Shown in pieces: positions 44,620 to 53,401 of a DNA stretch of 64,000 nucleotides. The stretch is from JACQFV01 sp964593585 (GTDB lineage: Bacteria; Zixibacteria; MSB-5A5; WJJR01). The DNA lies in the NCBI GenBank assembly GCA_964593585.1, contig CAZQIZ010000013.1, forward strand, positions 9,442 to 73,441, given 5' to 3'. Under the pieces are notes generated by a model that made no database searches, was not told the DNA's origin, and saw nothing but the letters and a program-made list of their open reading frames with translations. The translations under genes were made by a program, and so were the position numbers. Position 1 is the stretch's first letter, and the number at the start of each line of letters is the position of its first letter.

Positions 44620-45510
44620 ATGAACCACACGTGGGGCAAACGGTGGGCGATGGTCCTCGGCGCGGCGCTGATTCTCGTGACGGGACTTTCGGCCAACGCG
44701 CTGGCGATCGACGATAACCATGCGCTGCCGTTCTTGCGGACAGGCGTGGGCGCCCGCGCGTATGGACTGGGCAACGCCTACACGGCGTTGGCCGGCGACG
44801 CGTCAGCCGGGTTCTTCAACCCGGCAGGACTTTCACGCATCAACAAGTGGAGCTTTTCCTCCATGCTGTCGGCGGACATGTTCGCTGATCGCAACTTCAA
44901 CTACCTCGCGCTGGCCGGCTCGTTCAAGTGGGGCTCGGTGGGCGCGTCGTGGATTAACGCCGGCATCACCGATGTCGAGCATTCCGATGGCAGCACCGAG
45001 GACTACATGGACAACTACTTCCTGTTGTCCTATGCCAACTGCGCCAAGGCGTTCCACTGGGGCATGAACCTGGTGATCGCCAACAACAAAGTCTCGGAAG
45101 AGACCGGCGTGGGCGGCGATGTGGGCTTCCAGATCGACCTGCATGACGACGCGCGTCTGGGCCTGATGGCGCAGTCGCTCGGCCTGAAGGTCGGCGAGGA
45201 CAAGGTGCCGTACAACATCCGCCTCGGCCTGGCCGTCACTCCGGGTCAGCTTTCGGGTTTCACCTTCCCGGTGGAAATCCAGAAGACGCAGGGTGTGGAC
45301 GAGATCGCCTTCCGCATCGGCGGCGAGTACATGCACAAGTTTGAGAACACCGACTACGCGGCCGCTCTGCGCGGCGGCGTGGACGACGGTGCGTTCGCCA
45401 TCGGCGCCGGGCTGTATTTCCGTCAGTTCGGCTTCGACTACGCCTATGTGACCGACAAGGAAGATTTCATGGGCGAGAACCACCGATTCAGCCTGACCGG
45501 CAACTTCTAA
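44620..45510 (+). CDS. PorV/PorQ-family outer membrane protein
   Basis: The ATG at 44620, after GGGAGAAGGAACA, gives 296 residues with signal peptide (MNHTWGKRWAMVLGAALILV, ending ALA). The mature start FLRTGVGARAYGLGNAYTAL then AGDASAGFFNPAGLS is the hallmark of PorV/PorQ proteins, FadL-like beta-barrels of the outer membrane. In type IX secretion, PorV shuttles cargo with C-terminal sorting domains to the attachment complex. Beta-barrel signatures with alternating hydrophobic strands continue to the end (HRFSLTGNF). Lying directly after a giant cargo-like protein, it may serve that protein; this is inference. The gene ends at a strong terminator. Confidence 0.85.
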   Translation: MNHTWGKRWAMVLGAALILVTGLSANALAIDDNHALPFLRTGVGARAYGLGNAYTALAGDASAGFFNPAGLSRINKWSFSSMLSADMFADRNFNYLALAGSFKWGSVGASWINAGITDVEHSDGSTEDYMDNYFLLSYANCAKAFHWGMNLVIANNKVSEETGVGGDVGFQIDLHDDARLGLMAQSLGLKVGEDKVPYNIRLGLAVTPGQLSGFTFPVEIQKTQGVDEIAFRIGGEYMHKFENTDYAAALRGGVDDGAFAIGAGLYFRQFGFDYAYVTDKEDFMGENHRFSLTGNF

Positions 45511-45535
45511 GCCGCAGATCGACACGCACTTCGAG

Positions 45536-45571
45536 CCGCCCCGCACTTGCCCGTGCGGGGCGGTTTATTTT
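45536..45571 (+). terminator. Rho-independent terminator after PorV-like gene
   Basis: The stem CCGCCCCGCAC/GTGCGGGGCGG (11 perfect pairs, loop TTGCCC, 45536-45563) is followed by TTTATTTT. Confidence 0.93.
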
Positions 45572-45665
45572 CCGGCCCAGGCCCCCGGTTCCCCTGGAAG
45601 CCGGCGGTAGCGCATGCATGGGCCAGCGAGAAATGGTATATTTTCGCCGGATGGGAGGAACGCCG

Positions 45666-47108
45666 ATGTCGATGGTGGTCGGAGACAAAGTGGAGCAGAA
45701 AAGCCGGGGGGCGGTCGATGAACTGGCCTGGCTGCGTCAGCAACTGATCGGTGTGGATGCCAAGGTGCCGATCCTGGGCGGGCGCATGGTCACCTATGTG
45801 AACTTCGACAACGCCGCCTCGACGCCGACATTCCGGCCGATCGCCGACAAGGTCGACCAATTCCTGACTTGGTATTCGAACGTGCACCGCGGGACCGGGT
45901 TCAAGTCGCAGTTGTCGTCGTGGGTGTTCGAAGAAGCGCGGGCGCGGATCATGGAGTTCGTCAAGGCCGACATGGCCTCGCACATCGTGATCTTCACCAA
46001 GAACACGACCGAGGCGATCAACAAACTCTCCAACCGCATCCGGTTCGGACCGCAGGACATCGTGCTCACCTCGCTCATGGAGCATCACTCCAACGAGCTG
46101 CCCTGGCGGAAGGTGGCGCGGGTGGAGCACATTGGCCTGGAGGCAGATGGGCGTCTCTCCGTCGAAGATTTCGAGACGAAGTTGAAGCAGTTCGGGCGGC
46201 GGGTGCGTCTGGTGGCGATCACCGGGGCGTCGAATGTGTCGGGCTACATCAATGACACATCGTACTTCGCGCGGCGTGCGCATGAGAGCGGCGCCGAGAT
46301 CCTGGTCGACGCCGCGCAACTGGCGCCGCATCGTCCGTTGGCGATGGGCACGGCCCATGATCCGGCGCACATCGACTACCTGGTCTTTTCGGCGCACAAG
46401 ATGTACGCGCCGTACGGCGTCGGCATCCTTGTTGGGCGTCGTCCCACCTTCGAGCAGGGGGAGCCGGATGTGGTCGGCGGCGGCACGGTCGACATCGTGA
46501 ATCTAGAGGAGGCATACTGGACCGACCTGCCCGAGAAAGAGGAAGCGGGTACGCCGGACATCGTTGGGGTGGTGGCGCTGGCGACGGCGATCCAGATGCT
46601 GCATTCGGTGGGATGGGATGCGGTGATCGCGCACGAGGCGGAGTTGACGGCCTACGCGTTGCGCAAACTGGCGGAGATCCCGAAGGTGCGCATCTATGGC
46701 GATGCCGATCCGGCCAATGCCGCGCAGCGGCTGGGGGTGCTGTCGTTTTCGGTCGACAGCGTGCCGCACAGCCTGGTGGCCGCGGTGCTCAACTACGAGC
46801 ACGGGATCGGCGTGCGGTCGGGATGCTTCTGCGCGCACACCTATGTGAAGTGTCTCCTCAATGTTCCGGATGAGGAGGCGCGTCAGATGGAACGCGAGAT
46901 CCTGGCACGGGACCGCAGCCGTCTGCCGGGCACGGTCCGTGCCAGTTTTGGCATCTACAACAACCTCGCCGAGGTCGACCGGCTGGCGGCGGCGCTGGCG
47001 GACATCTCCGCGGGACGCATCCAGGACGACTATGTGCTAAACGCGGAGAAGGGCGAATACACGCCGCGGGGGTACGCGCCGGAGTTTGGGAAGTATTTTA
47101 ATCTCTAG
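45666..47108 (+). CDS. Cysteine desulfurase-like aminotransferase class V
   Basis: A 480-residue PLP enzyme of the SufS/CsdA group. It has YVNFDNAASTPT near the N-terminus, the ASNVSG segment, PLP lysine in VFSAHKMYAPYG (about K245) and the active-site loop RSGCFCAHTYV, whose first cysteine (about C387) fits the persulfide-forming residue. It is longer than typical SufS (about 410), with added residues at both ends. GGGAGGA precedes the ATG at 45666; TATATT at 45637-45642 may be the -10 box. No suf genes are adjacent, so whether it feeds iron-sulfur assembly or another sulfur route is open. Confidence 0.85.
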   Translation: MSMVVGDKVEQKSRGAVDELAWLRQQLIGVDAKVPILGGRMVTYVNFDNAASTPTFRPIADKVDQFLTWYSNVHRGTGFKSQLSSWVFEEARARIMEFVKADMASHIVIFTKNTTEAINKLSNRIRFGPQDIVLTSLMEHHSNELPWRKVARVEHIGLEADGRLSVEDFETKLKQFGRRVRLVAITGASNVSGYINDTSYFARRAHESGAEILVDAAQLAPHRPLAMGTAHDPAHIDYLVFSAHKMYAPYGVGILVGRRPTFEQGEPDVVGGGTVDIVNLEEAYWTDLPEKEEAGTPDIVGVVALATAIQMLHSVGWDAVIAHEAELTAYALRKLAEIPKVRIYGDADPANAAQRLGVLSFSVDSVPHSLVAAVLNYEHGIGVRSGCFCAHTYVKCLLNVPDEEARQMEREILARDRSRLPGTVRASFGIYNNLAEVDRLAAALADISAGRIQDDYVLNAEKGEYTPRGYAPEFGKYFNL

Positions 47109-47150
47109 CCGGTCGCTGACAAGGTCAGTTCCGACGCAAGACGCGGCCGA

Positions 47151-47232
47151 TGTCATGCTGAGCGGAGCGAAGCATCTGCTGTTTTCACCGATGGATCAGA
47201 AAAGCAGACCCTTCGCTCCGCTCAGGATGACA
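47151..47232. repeat. Inverted-repeat element (MITE-like)
   Basis: Two 22-bp arms, TGTCATGCTGAGCGGAGCGA.. at 47151-47172 and its complement at 47211-47232, agree at 21 of 22 positions around a 38-nt centre. Elements with this GAGCGGAGCGAAG core recur in intergenic regions of many unrelated bacteria. Confidence 0.75.
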
Positions 47233-47291
47233 ATGCGAGATTCCGGGTTTGACAAGGGGCGTTGGCCCCTTGTTCGCTTTGCAGGGGATGT

Positions 47292-48161
47292 GTGTCGCAA
47301 CCTGTCTGCGCCTTCACCATCGATGTCGAGGGGTTTGCCGAATCGCACGCGCAGAGCGTGACGGTCGATCCGGCGCTTCTGAATCCGGATGCCATGGACC
47401 GGGAGATTGCCGCCAATCTCGATGTCGCGCTCGAACTGCTCGCCCGCCACCAGACCCGTGCGACGTTCTTTTTCTTGGGGCGCATTGCCCGTTCCGCGCC
47501 CCACCTGGTGCGACAGGTGGCGGAGGCGGGGCATGAAATCGGCTGCCATTCGCTGAACCATATCCGGATTTTCGGCCAGACGCGGGAGGAGTTTCGACGG
47601 GACCTGCGGACCGCCAAGACGGCGCTGGAGGACGCAGGCGGGCAGGCGGTGGCCGGGTTCCGGGCCCCGGACTTCTCCATCGGCCGCCGGAATCTCTGGG
47701 CGTTCGACGAATTGGCGGAGGCGGGCTTCCGGTATGACTCCAGCGTCGTGACGACGCGGGTCCATGATGTTTATGGTATCACCGGTGTGCCTGATACCCC
47801 CTTCCAATGGAGCAACGGGCTGATGGAGTTTCCGCTGCCGGTGTTCGGGTTGAGTGGGTTCACGCTTCCGCTGGGGGGCGGGGGGTATTTCCGGCTTTTG
47901 CCGGTCGGCTGGGTGCGGCGGTTCTATCGTTCCCGGACGCGGCGGAACATTCCCACGGCTTTCTACATACACCCATATGAGATCGGGCCGGTGGCGCCGC
48001 GGATTGAAGGCCTCTCATTTGTCCGCCGGTTTCGTCACTATGTCCGACTGTCCCAAGGCGTCGAGCGGCTCACCCAGCTTTTGGCGTCTGTTCCCTTCAC
48101 CACCATGTCGCGTGTGTTGGCGGATTGCGCCAACTTGCCGACACAGACCGTAAGGAGCTGA
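47292..48161 (+). CDS. Polysaccharide deacetylase family protein
   Basis: A 289-residue NodB-fold carbohydrate esterase. The GTG at 47292 (MSQPVCAFTIDVEGFAES) is preferred; a TTG at 47262 is an alternative. The metal-site aspartate is in FTIDVEGF, the two histidines in GCHSLNHIRI, and FRAPDFSIG matches the family. The end HPYEIGP is shared with the exosortase-associated deacetylase subgroup. Such enzymes remove N-acetyl groups from extracellular glycans. No signal peptide is visible. The gene runs into two methyltransferase genes with a 5-nt gap, so it is likely one operon for surface glycan or lipid work. Confidence 0.85.
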   Translation: MSQPVCAFTIDVEGFAESHAQSVTVDPALLNPDAMDREIAANLDVALELLARHQTRATFFFLGRIARSAPHLVRQVAEAGHEIGCHSLNHIRIFGQTREEFRRDLRTAKTALEDAGGQAVAGFRAPDFSIGRRNLWAFDELAEAGFRYDSSVVTTRVHDVYGITGVPDTPFQWSNGLMEFPLPVFGLSGFTLPLGGGGYFRLLPVGWVRRFYRSRTRRNIPTAFYIHPYEIGPVAPRIEGLSFVRRFRHYVRLSQGVERLTQLLASVPFTTMSRVLADCANLPTQTVRS

Positions 48162-48166
48162 CCATC

Positions 48167-48934
48167 ATGTCCCAGACTGTCCTGGACCGCCCCGACGCGG
48201 GTGTGACCGACGTACGCGCCTATTTCGAGCGCGCCGCCGATTCCTTTGACCGGCTCTACAGCGAGGACGGGCAAGGGCCGTTCTGGCGCTGGGTGAATTC
48301 CCGCTTCCGGTCGGACATCATCGCGCGGTTTCTGCGCACCTGCGAGCATGTGAAGCAGGCGCGGGCGCACAGTGTGCTGGATGTGGGGTGCGGCTCGGGA
48401 CGGTATCTGGCGGCGTTCGCGCAGCTGGGTGTCGAGCGTCTGGCCGGCATCGACATTTCCGCGCCGATGCTCGATCTGGCGCGGCGGCATCTGGCGGCGG
48501 CAGGTCGCGTCGATGTCGAGTTGATCTGCGGCAACTTCGACGAGTACGCGACCGATCAGCGCTTCGACGTGGTGGTGGCGATGGGCTTCTTCGATTACCA
48601 GGCCGACCCGGTCGCGGTGCTCGCGCGCATGCGCGCGTTGGCCCGGCATTCGGTGATTGCCTCGTTCCCGAGCCGCCATTGGTTCCGCACGCCGCTGCGG
48701 CAGGCGCGCTACCGGATCAAGAAGTGCCCGGTTTACTTCTACGACCCGCGTCGGATCATGGACATCGCCGAGCAGGCGGGATATGCGTATGCCGAGACGG
48801 TCAAACTGCCCGGCGCGGGGATGGATTATGTCACGACCCTGCGGGTCGGCGTTCCCTTCCGCGACGAGGTGGCCCACACCCGGCGGGTGGGGATCCATTG
48901 CGAGATTCTCGCCGGCGCGCTCCCGGTTGCGTAA
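48167..48934 (+). CDS. Class I SAM-dependent methyltransferase, copy 1
   Basis: The ATG at 48167, after TAAGGAG, gives 255 residues. The SAM-binding motif is SVLDVGCGSGRYLAAFAQLG (near residue 77), followed by LAGIDISAPMLDLARRHL and motif IV-like FDVVVAMGFFDY. SFPSRHWFRTPLR is a distinctive downstream segment shared with the next gene. Substrate is unknown; the neighbouring deacetylase suggests a cell-envelope small molecule or glycan. The gene runs into its paralogue after 8 nt. Similar in layout to small-molecule methyltransferases, without any attached domain. Confidence 0.88.
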   Translation: MSQTVLDRPDAGVTDVRAYFERAADSFDRLYSEDGQGPFWRWVNSRFRSDIIARFLRTCEHVKQARAHSVLDVGCGSGRYLAAFAQLGVERLAGIDISAPMLDLARRHLAAAGRVDVELICGNFDEYATDQRFDVVVAMGFFDYQADPVAVLARMRALARHSVIASFPSRHWFRTPLRQARYRIKKCPVYFYDPRRIMDIAEQAGYAYAETVKLPGAGMDYVTTLRVGVPFRDEVAHTRRVGIHCEILAGALPVA

Positions 48935-48942
48935 CTTCCGGC

Positions 48943-49596
48943 ATGGTCAGCGACCAACTCCGGCGGCATTTCGATCGCCACGCCGACGATTTTGATCGCC
49001 TCTATTACGAGGGAAGACAGACCGCAGTCCAGCGCTGGCTGAATCGTCGTTTCCGGTCGGACATCGTTGGACGGTATCGCGCGGCGCTGGCGCATGTCGC
49101 CGCGGCCCACGCGCGCAGTGTGCTGGATATCGGGTGCGGTCCGGGGCATTACCTGAGCGCGCTGGCAGCGATGGGGGTGCCACGGCTGGTCGGCATCGAT
49201 CTCTCCGAACGGATGCTGGAATTGGCGCGGCACTACCTCGCCGCCGAGGGGATCACAGGGGTCGAGTTAGTGCAGCGGGACTTCCTCGATTGGGAGACGA
49301 CCGAGCAGTTCGATGTTGTGCTGGCGCTCGGTTACTTCGATTACTTCGACAATCCGGTCGAGCATCTGTCCCGGATGCGTGCGCTGGCGCGTCACTCGGT
49401 CTTCGCCTCGTTTCCTTCCCGGCATTGGTTTCGCACACCATTTCGTCGCGTGCGTCGCGCGTTGCACGGCACGCGGGTCTATTTCTATGACGCCGAAAGG
49501 ATCCGTCGCATGGGAGTACAGGCGGGATTCCAGGAGACCAGCGTTGAGAAATTGCCCGGCGCCGGAATGAACTTCATCGCGACACTCGTCAGTTAA
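48943..49596 (+). CDS. Class I SAM-dependent methyltransferase, copy 2
   Basis: A 217-residue paralogue of the preceding gene. It shares DRLYxEGxQ, RFRSDI, SVLDIGCGPGHYLSAL, GIDLSERMLELARHYLA, ALARHSVFASFPSRHWFRTP and KLPGAGM with copy 1, but lacks its N-terminal 20 residues and C-terminal 25. The ATG at 48943 has no clear Shine-Dalgarno and probably relies on coupling to copy 1. Tandem duplication followed by divergence is the simplest explanation; the two may act on successive positions of one substrate or form a heterodimer, which is inference. Confidence 0.88.
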   Translation: MVSDQLRRHFDRHADDFDRLYYEGRQTAVQRWLNRRFRSDIVGRYRAALAHVAAAHARSVLDIGCGPGHYLSALAAMGVPRLVGIDLSERMLELARHYLAAEGITGVELVQRDFLDWETTEQFDVVLALGYFDYFDNPVEHLSRMRALARHSVFASFPSRHWFRTPFRRVRRALHGTRVYFYDAERIRRMGVQAGFQETSVEKLPGAGMNFIATLVS

Positions 49597-49663
49597 CGTG
49601 TTGTTGCACAGCGCGTTGCCGCGACGCCGTGCAATCTCCTCCGCTTTTTGTCCATAATCTTTA

Positions 49664-49693
49664 TTGACATCTCGGGGTTGTAGGCGATATTAA
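49664..49693 (+). promoter_or_regulatory. Candidate promoter of the Cys-rich repeat gene
   Basis: A perfect TTGACA (49664-49669) and TATTAA (49688-49693) are separated by 18 nt in a locally AT-rich stretch, 128 nt before the ATG at 49821. This would leave a leader of about 120 nt. Confidence 0.5.
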
Positions 49694-49820
49694 AATAGAT
49701 GCGGTGGATTCCGTCCGGATTCCACTTCAGCGATTTCGACGCAACACGCAGGTCTGGGCGGGAGCAATCCCGGCCGACAGAACTGGCGCAACGAATGGCC
49801 TTTTGAGTCGGGAGGTGGCC

Positions 49821-52800
49821 ATGTTGCCGGTATTGTGTAGATGGACACGGTCCAGAGTGGTTGTTGTCTGGATCGCGGTGCCGGGGTTGGCATGGATGTC
49901 GCACGCCGCGTTGGCGGGAACAGCGGACCCATTGCCTTCTCCGCTCTATCAGCATTCCCTCAAGACTTCCATCGAGAAATTCGACGGCGAAAACGCGCAC
50001 GCGACGGCGCCAAAGGTTTCGCGCGAGCGGGCCGAGGCGGCCCAGTCGGGCGGCGGCGGCACGGGACGTCTGGCCGGTATCGCGGCGACGGTCGATGACT
50101 GCTGGCTGTCGCAGTCGGTCTGGATTCTCTCGCTGGATCCTTCGCCGAATGGATGCGAATCCGGAGAGGCGATCACGTTGTTGACCGCTGATCCGACATT
50201 CCCGGACATCGTGCGTCGCCAGGCGCCGCCGTACCTGCCGCCGCCGAACCCGCCCGACATTCCCATCGAGATGATCCAGCTGGAATTGCGCGGCAACGGC
50301 TCCATGGGGCCGGTTCTTGTGCATTTGAGTTCGTCGATACCGTCCACCGGACGGATCACCAATGTCACGAGCGATCCGGGCGGCAACTTCCAGTCGGGAA
50401 CGGTTCAATTGGATGTCACGATTGAGATTGAAATCGTGGCCTTAAGCCTCGTTTCGGTCAACCCGATTCCGGTGCGACTGGAAGGAGCGATCACAACGCT
50501 GCCGCCGATCGGTTCGACCTGGTCGACACCGCCCAGTTTCCCGCCGGTGCCGTTGCATGACATCAACAACGGCACACAGATCGGCTGGATTTGCGCGCTG
50601 CCGGGGTACACACCGGCCACTCCGGAGGAATGTCCGCCGGCGGAGCAACCCACGATGGTCGGGACGGAATCGTGCCATGGCACATCCACCTGTCCGGGGT
50701 CGTTCACCTGTCTGAACGCGACCTGCGCGGCGGCGCAGACGTGCCGGTCGACGACCTGCACCGCGGAGCCGACTTGCGCCGGATCGGAAGCGACCTGCTC
50801 GCCGAATCCCACCTGCCCGATGTATCCGTCGTGCGCCGAGACGCCGACCTGCCTCACTGAAACTTGCGTTGGTTACAGCACCTGCCGCGGCTCGACCACG
50901 TGTCAGAGCACCTACACCTGCGACCAGATTCCGTCGTACAACCCGACGCCCAGTTGCGCGCCGTACCCGTGCAATACGATGGCGGGCCCGACCTGCCATG
51001 GCGCTTCGACCTGTCCGGGTTACTACACCTGCGTGGATGCCAGTTGCGCGGCGTTCCAGACCTGCCGCAACCCGACTTGCACTTCGGAGCCGACCTGCAG
51101 CCCGCGGTCATCGACCTGTTCGTACAGCGTGACCTGTCCGGAGTATCCGTCGTGCAACGGCACGGTGACCTGCGGGGCGACGAACAACACCTGCATTGGT
51201 TCGCCGACCTGTCGTGGGACATCGACCTGCGCAGGGGTGCCGACCTGCGAGCCGCCGGCGCCGACCATCGCGCCGTATGTCACCTGCGGCGACAATTTCG
51301 TCACCTGCCAGGGAGTCGTCACTTGCGACCGCTCGGTCACGTGCGCGGGCAATCCGAGTTGCGACGGCGGTTACACCTGCCAGGGGACCGCGACGTGCGA
51401 TGGCATGACCTCGTGCGATGGGACGCTCACCTGCCACAATCAGGCGACCTGCCAATTCTCCTGCGAAGGGCACCAGTGCGGTTACCCGACGATGCAGGGG
51501 TACTACTCCTGCGACGGCGCCGCCTGCCCGACCTACATTTCGTCGGTCAGTTGCGCGGGCGGTTGGCTCTGCCCGACCTTCAGCGGCTACAACACCTGCC
51601 CGGTGGGCGCGTGCGTGACCATGGATGGCACGATCAGCTGCGAAGGGGGAGGGGCGTGCATTACGTGGTCGAATTACTACACCTGCCACATGATCCCGTG
51701 CGATCCGCCGCCGCCGCCGACCTATCAAGGGTATGAGACCTGCCGTCCGTCGCAATGCATTACCTGGCTGGGGACGCCATCGTGTCCGGGGGATGCCAGC
51801 TGCATCCCGACCGTGGCGCCGATGGCCAGTTGCGGCGGGCTGCCGACCTGCGCGGCGATCATTTGCATACCGACAATTCCGGGGAATCCGACCTGCGCCG
51901 GCGTGGCCTCGTGCGCGCCGAACCCGTCGTGCAACGCCTTCGGCACCTGCCCCGGCTTTGCGACCTGCGCGCCGGCGGGGACTTGCGGCGCGAACACCTG
52001 CCCGAATTTCAACACCTGCGCCGGCTTTGCCAGTTGCGCCGGAACCGTGACCTGTCAGGGCGGGCACACCTGCGCGCCGAACGTGACTTGCGCCGGGAGT
52101 ATTACATGCACGCATTCGAACACCTGCACAGGCGCGGCGACCTGCGACATATCTCCCACCTGCGGGGGCTGGCCGACCTGCGCGGGCGGGCCGACCTGCG
52201 GTTTTGCCATTCCGACCTGCGGGCCGTTTGCCACCTGCGCCGCCGAGCAGACCTGTCCGGGCGCGCCGACCTGCGAGCAACAGGCGACCTGCAATGGTTC
52301 GCCGACGTGCGCGCTGTCGTTCACCTGCGATGGCTGGCCGACCTGTCAGCCGCCGCCGTATGAGATACCATGCGAACTGAAGCTCTGTCTCGACAGTCTG
52401 CGCCTCGGTTGGATCACCGATTCGATTCCGCCTGACTCGACCCAGGCGTTCGAATGGGATGACTGGCACGGCGGACCGATTCATCCGTTCCTGATCTGGG
52501 ATGAAACGACGCCGAAGATTCCGGGACTCTTCGTGATTACCGAGTGGATCGCGCCGCCGCCGCAGGCGGGCATTGTCGACACCGAGTATGTCCGCTTCCC
52601 GTACTGGGTCGACTCGCTGCGCGCGCAGGACAACGACGGCGACGGACAGGTGACGGTGGGCGATCATCTGCTATTGCAGTTTGCCAACCCGGCGCCGATT
52701 GTCGGGCAGACCGCCTGGTTCCGGGTGGCGGAGATCGGCAAGAGCCGTCCACAGGACAAGAAGTACATCCTGAAGATGAAGTGCGACCGTCCGCTGGCGA

Positions 52801-53054
52801 TGGCGTGCGCGTGCAATTGCCACGCCGACCCGGTCTGCGACGGGGTGATCAACAACGTGCAGGATGTCGTGGTGGCGGTGAACGTCGCCTTCCGCGGCGC
52901 GCCGGCGGTGCCCGATCCGAATCCGAGTTGTCCTTATGAGACCACAGATGTCAATTGCGACGGCGTCACCAGTGTCTTGGATGTCGTCAAGATTGTCAAC
53001 GTGGCCTTCCGCGGATCGGTCCCGGCAGCGGAGTACTGCGATCCGTGCCCGTAA
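49821..53054 (+). CDS. Secreted protein with ~87 cysteines at six-residue spacing and dockerin-like tail
   Basis: A 1,077-residue protein. The ATG at 49821 follows GGGAGGTGGCC and opens a signal peptide (RVVVVWIAVPGLAWMSHAAL). Residues about 40-280 are a proline-rich, beta-type domain. Residues about 285-842 hold about 87 cysteines, mostly six residues apart and nearly always preceded by T or S (TCAGTVTCQGGHTC; SCDGGYTCQGTATC). A non-repetitive domain follows (about 845-1005, with DNDGDGQVTVGDH). The end carries two dockerin-like motifs, NVQDVVVAVNVAFRG and NCDGVTSVLDVVKIVNVAFR. No known bacterial family comes to mind; the spacing resembles disulfide-laddered beta-helices of beetle antifreeze proteins. 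A strong promoter-like site and a terminator bracket the gene. Confidence 0.85.
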   Translation: MLPVLCRWTRSRVVVVWIAVPGLAWMSHAALAGTADPLPSPLYQHSLKTSIEKFDGENAHATAPKVSRERAEAAQSGGGGTGRLAGIAATVDDCWLSQSVWILSLDPSPNGCESGEAITLLTADPTFPDIVRRQAPPYLPPPNPPDIPIEMIQLELRGNGSMGPVLVHLSSSIPSTGRITNVTSDPGGNFQSGTVQLDVTIEIEIVALSLVSVNPIPVRLEGAITTLPPIGSTWSTPPSFPPVPLHDINNGTQIGWICALPGYTPATPEECPPAEQPTMVGTESCHGTSTCPGSFTCLNATCAAAQTCRSTTCTAEPTCAGSEATCSPNPTCPMYPSCAETPTCLTETCVGYSTCRGSTTCQSTYTCDQIPSYNPTPSCAPYPCNTMAGPTCHGASTCPGYYTCVDASCAAFQTCRNPTCTSEPTCSPRSSTCSYSVTCPEYPSCNGTVTCGATNNTCIGSPTCRGTSTCAGVPTCEPPAPTIAPYVTCGDNFVTCQGVVTCDRSVTCAGNPSCDGGYTCQGTATCDGMTSCDGTLTCHNQATCQFSCEGHQCGYPTMQGYYSCDGAACPTYISSVSCAGGWLCPTFSGYNTCPVGACVTMDGTISCEGGGACITWSNYYTCHMIPCDPPPPPTYQGYETCRPSQCITWLGTPSCPGDASCIPTVAPMASCGGLPTCAAIICIPTIPGNPTCAGVASCAPNPSCNAFGTCPGFATCAPAGTCGANTCPNFNTCAGFASCAGTVTCQGGHTCAPNVTCAGSITCTHSNTCTGAATCDISPTCGGWPTCAGGPTCGFAIPTCGPFATCAAEQTCPGAPTCEQQATCNGSPTCALSFTCDGWPTCQPPPYEIPCELKLCLDSLRLGWITDSIPPDSTQAFEWDDWHGGPIHPFLIWDETTPKIPGLFVITEWIAPPPQAGIVDTEYVRFPYWVDSLRAQDNDGDGQVTVGDHLLLQFANPAPIVGQTAWFRVAEIGKSRPQDKKYILKMKCDRPLAMACACNCHADPVCDGVINNVQDVVVAVNVAFRGAPAVPDPNPSCPYETTDVNCDGVTSVLDVVKIVNVAFRGSVPAAEYCDPCP
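50668..52349 (+). repeat. Degenerate 18-bp coding repeat (Cys hexapeptide array)
   Basis: Within the gene, units of about 18 bp based on ACCTGC..G recur about 87 times, with some units of 15 or 21 bp and interrupted stretches near 51470-51850, where longer loops occur. Units differ in sequence while keeping the TGC/TGT codon, so protein-level selection rather than recent slippage maintains the period. Confidence 0.85.
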
Positions 53055-53076
53055 CGGGCCGGTCAATGTGATCACA

Positions 53077-53113
53077 GACGGGGCATCTCGGTGAGATGCC
53101 CCGTCTTTTTTTT
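53077..53113 (+). terminator. Rho-independent terminator after Cys-rich gene
   Basis: The stem GACGGGGCATCTC/GAGATGCCCCGTC (13 perfect pairs, loop GGT) is followed by eight T. Confidence 0.95.
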
Positions 53114-53148
53114 CTGAGCCGTGAGGCACAGACAAAGGTTGCATGAAT

Positions 53149-53335
53149 CCCCTCACCCCGGCCCTCTCCCCTTTCAGGGGAGAGGGGGAAAAGCGCCTTG
53201 GGTAATGTCCCGGTCTCGAACCGATGCCGCTCTTGCCGCCTCTCCATTCAGAGGGGAGAGGGGGAAAAGCGCCTTGGGTAATGTCCCGGTCTCGAACCGA
53301 TGCCGCTCTTGCCGCCTCTCCCTTTAATGGGTAGA
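53149..53335. repeat. Hairpin element with tandem 76-bp direct repeat
   Basis: A CCCCTCACCC-type hairpin element (53149-53190, with CTCTCCCCTTTCAGGGGAGAG) leads into two head-to-tail copies of a 76-bp unit starting at 53176 and 53252. The copies agree over about 70 bases up to 53321, after which the second diverges. No gene lies between 53055 and 53401. Confidence 0.8.
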
Positions 53336-53401
53336 GGGAGAGAGTGAGGACAATGGGTGCCGGCCGATCAGCGATCAGTCACCCCCGCGTCCAGGCGCGT
53401 G

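Noticed and set aside
50668..52349. Possible CRISPR-like array because of regular spacing
   Set aside because: The units are degenerate, about 18 bp, without alternating identical repeats and unique spacers, and are in an intact coding frame.
51108..52667. A 519-codon minus-strand frame opposite the Cys array
   Set aside because: It is an arginine/alanine/glycine repeat caused by the complement of the 18-bp unit; no independent start or family.
53176..53321. Direct repeats considered as a CRISPR or attachment site
   Set aside because: Only two adjacent units, no spacers, no integrase or cas gene nearby.
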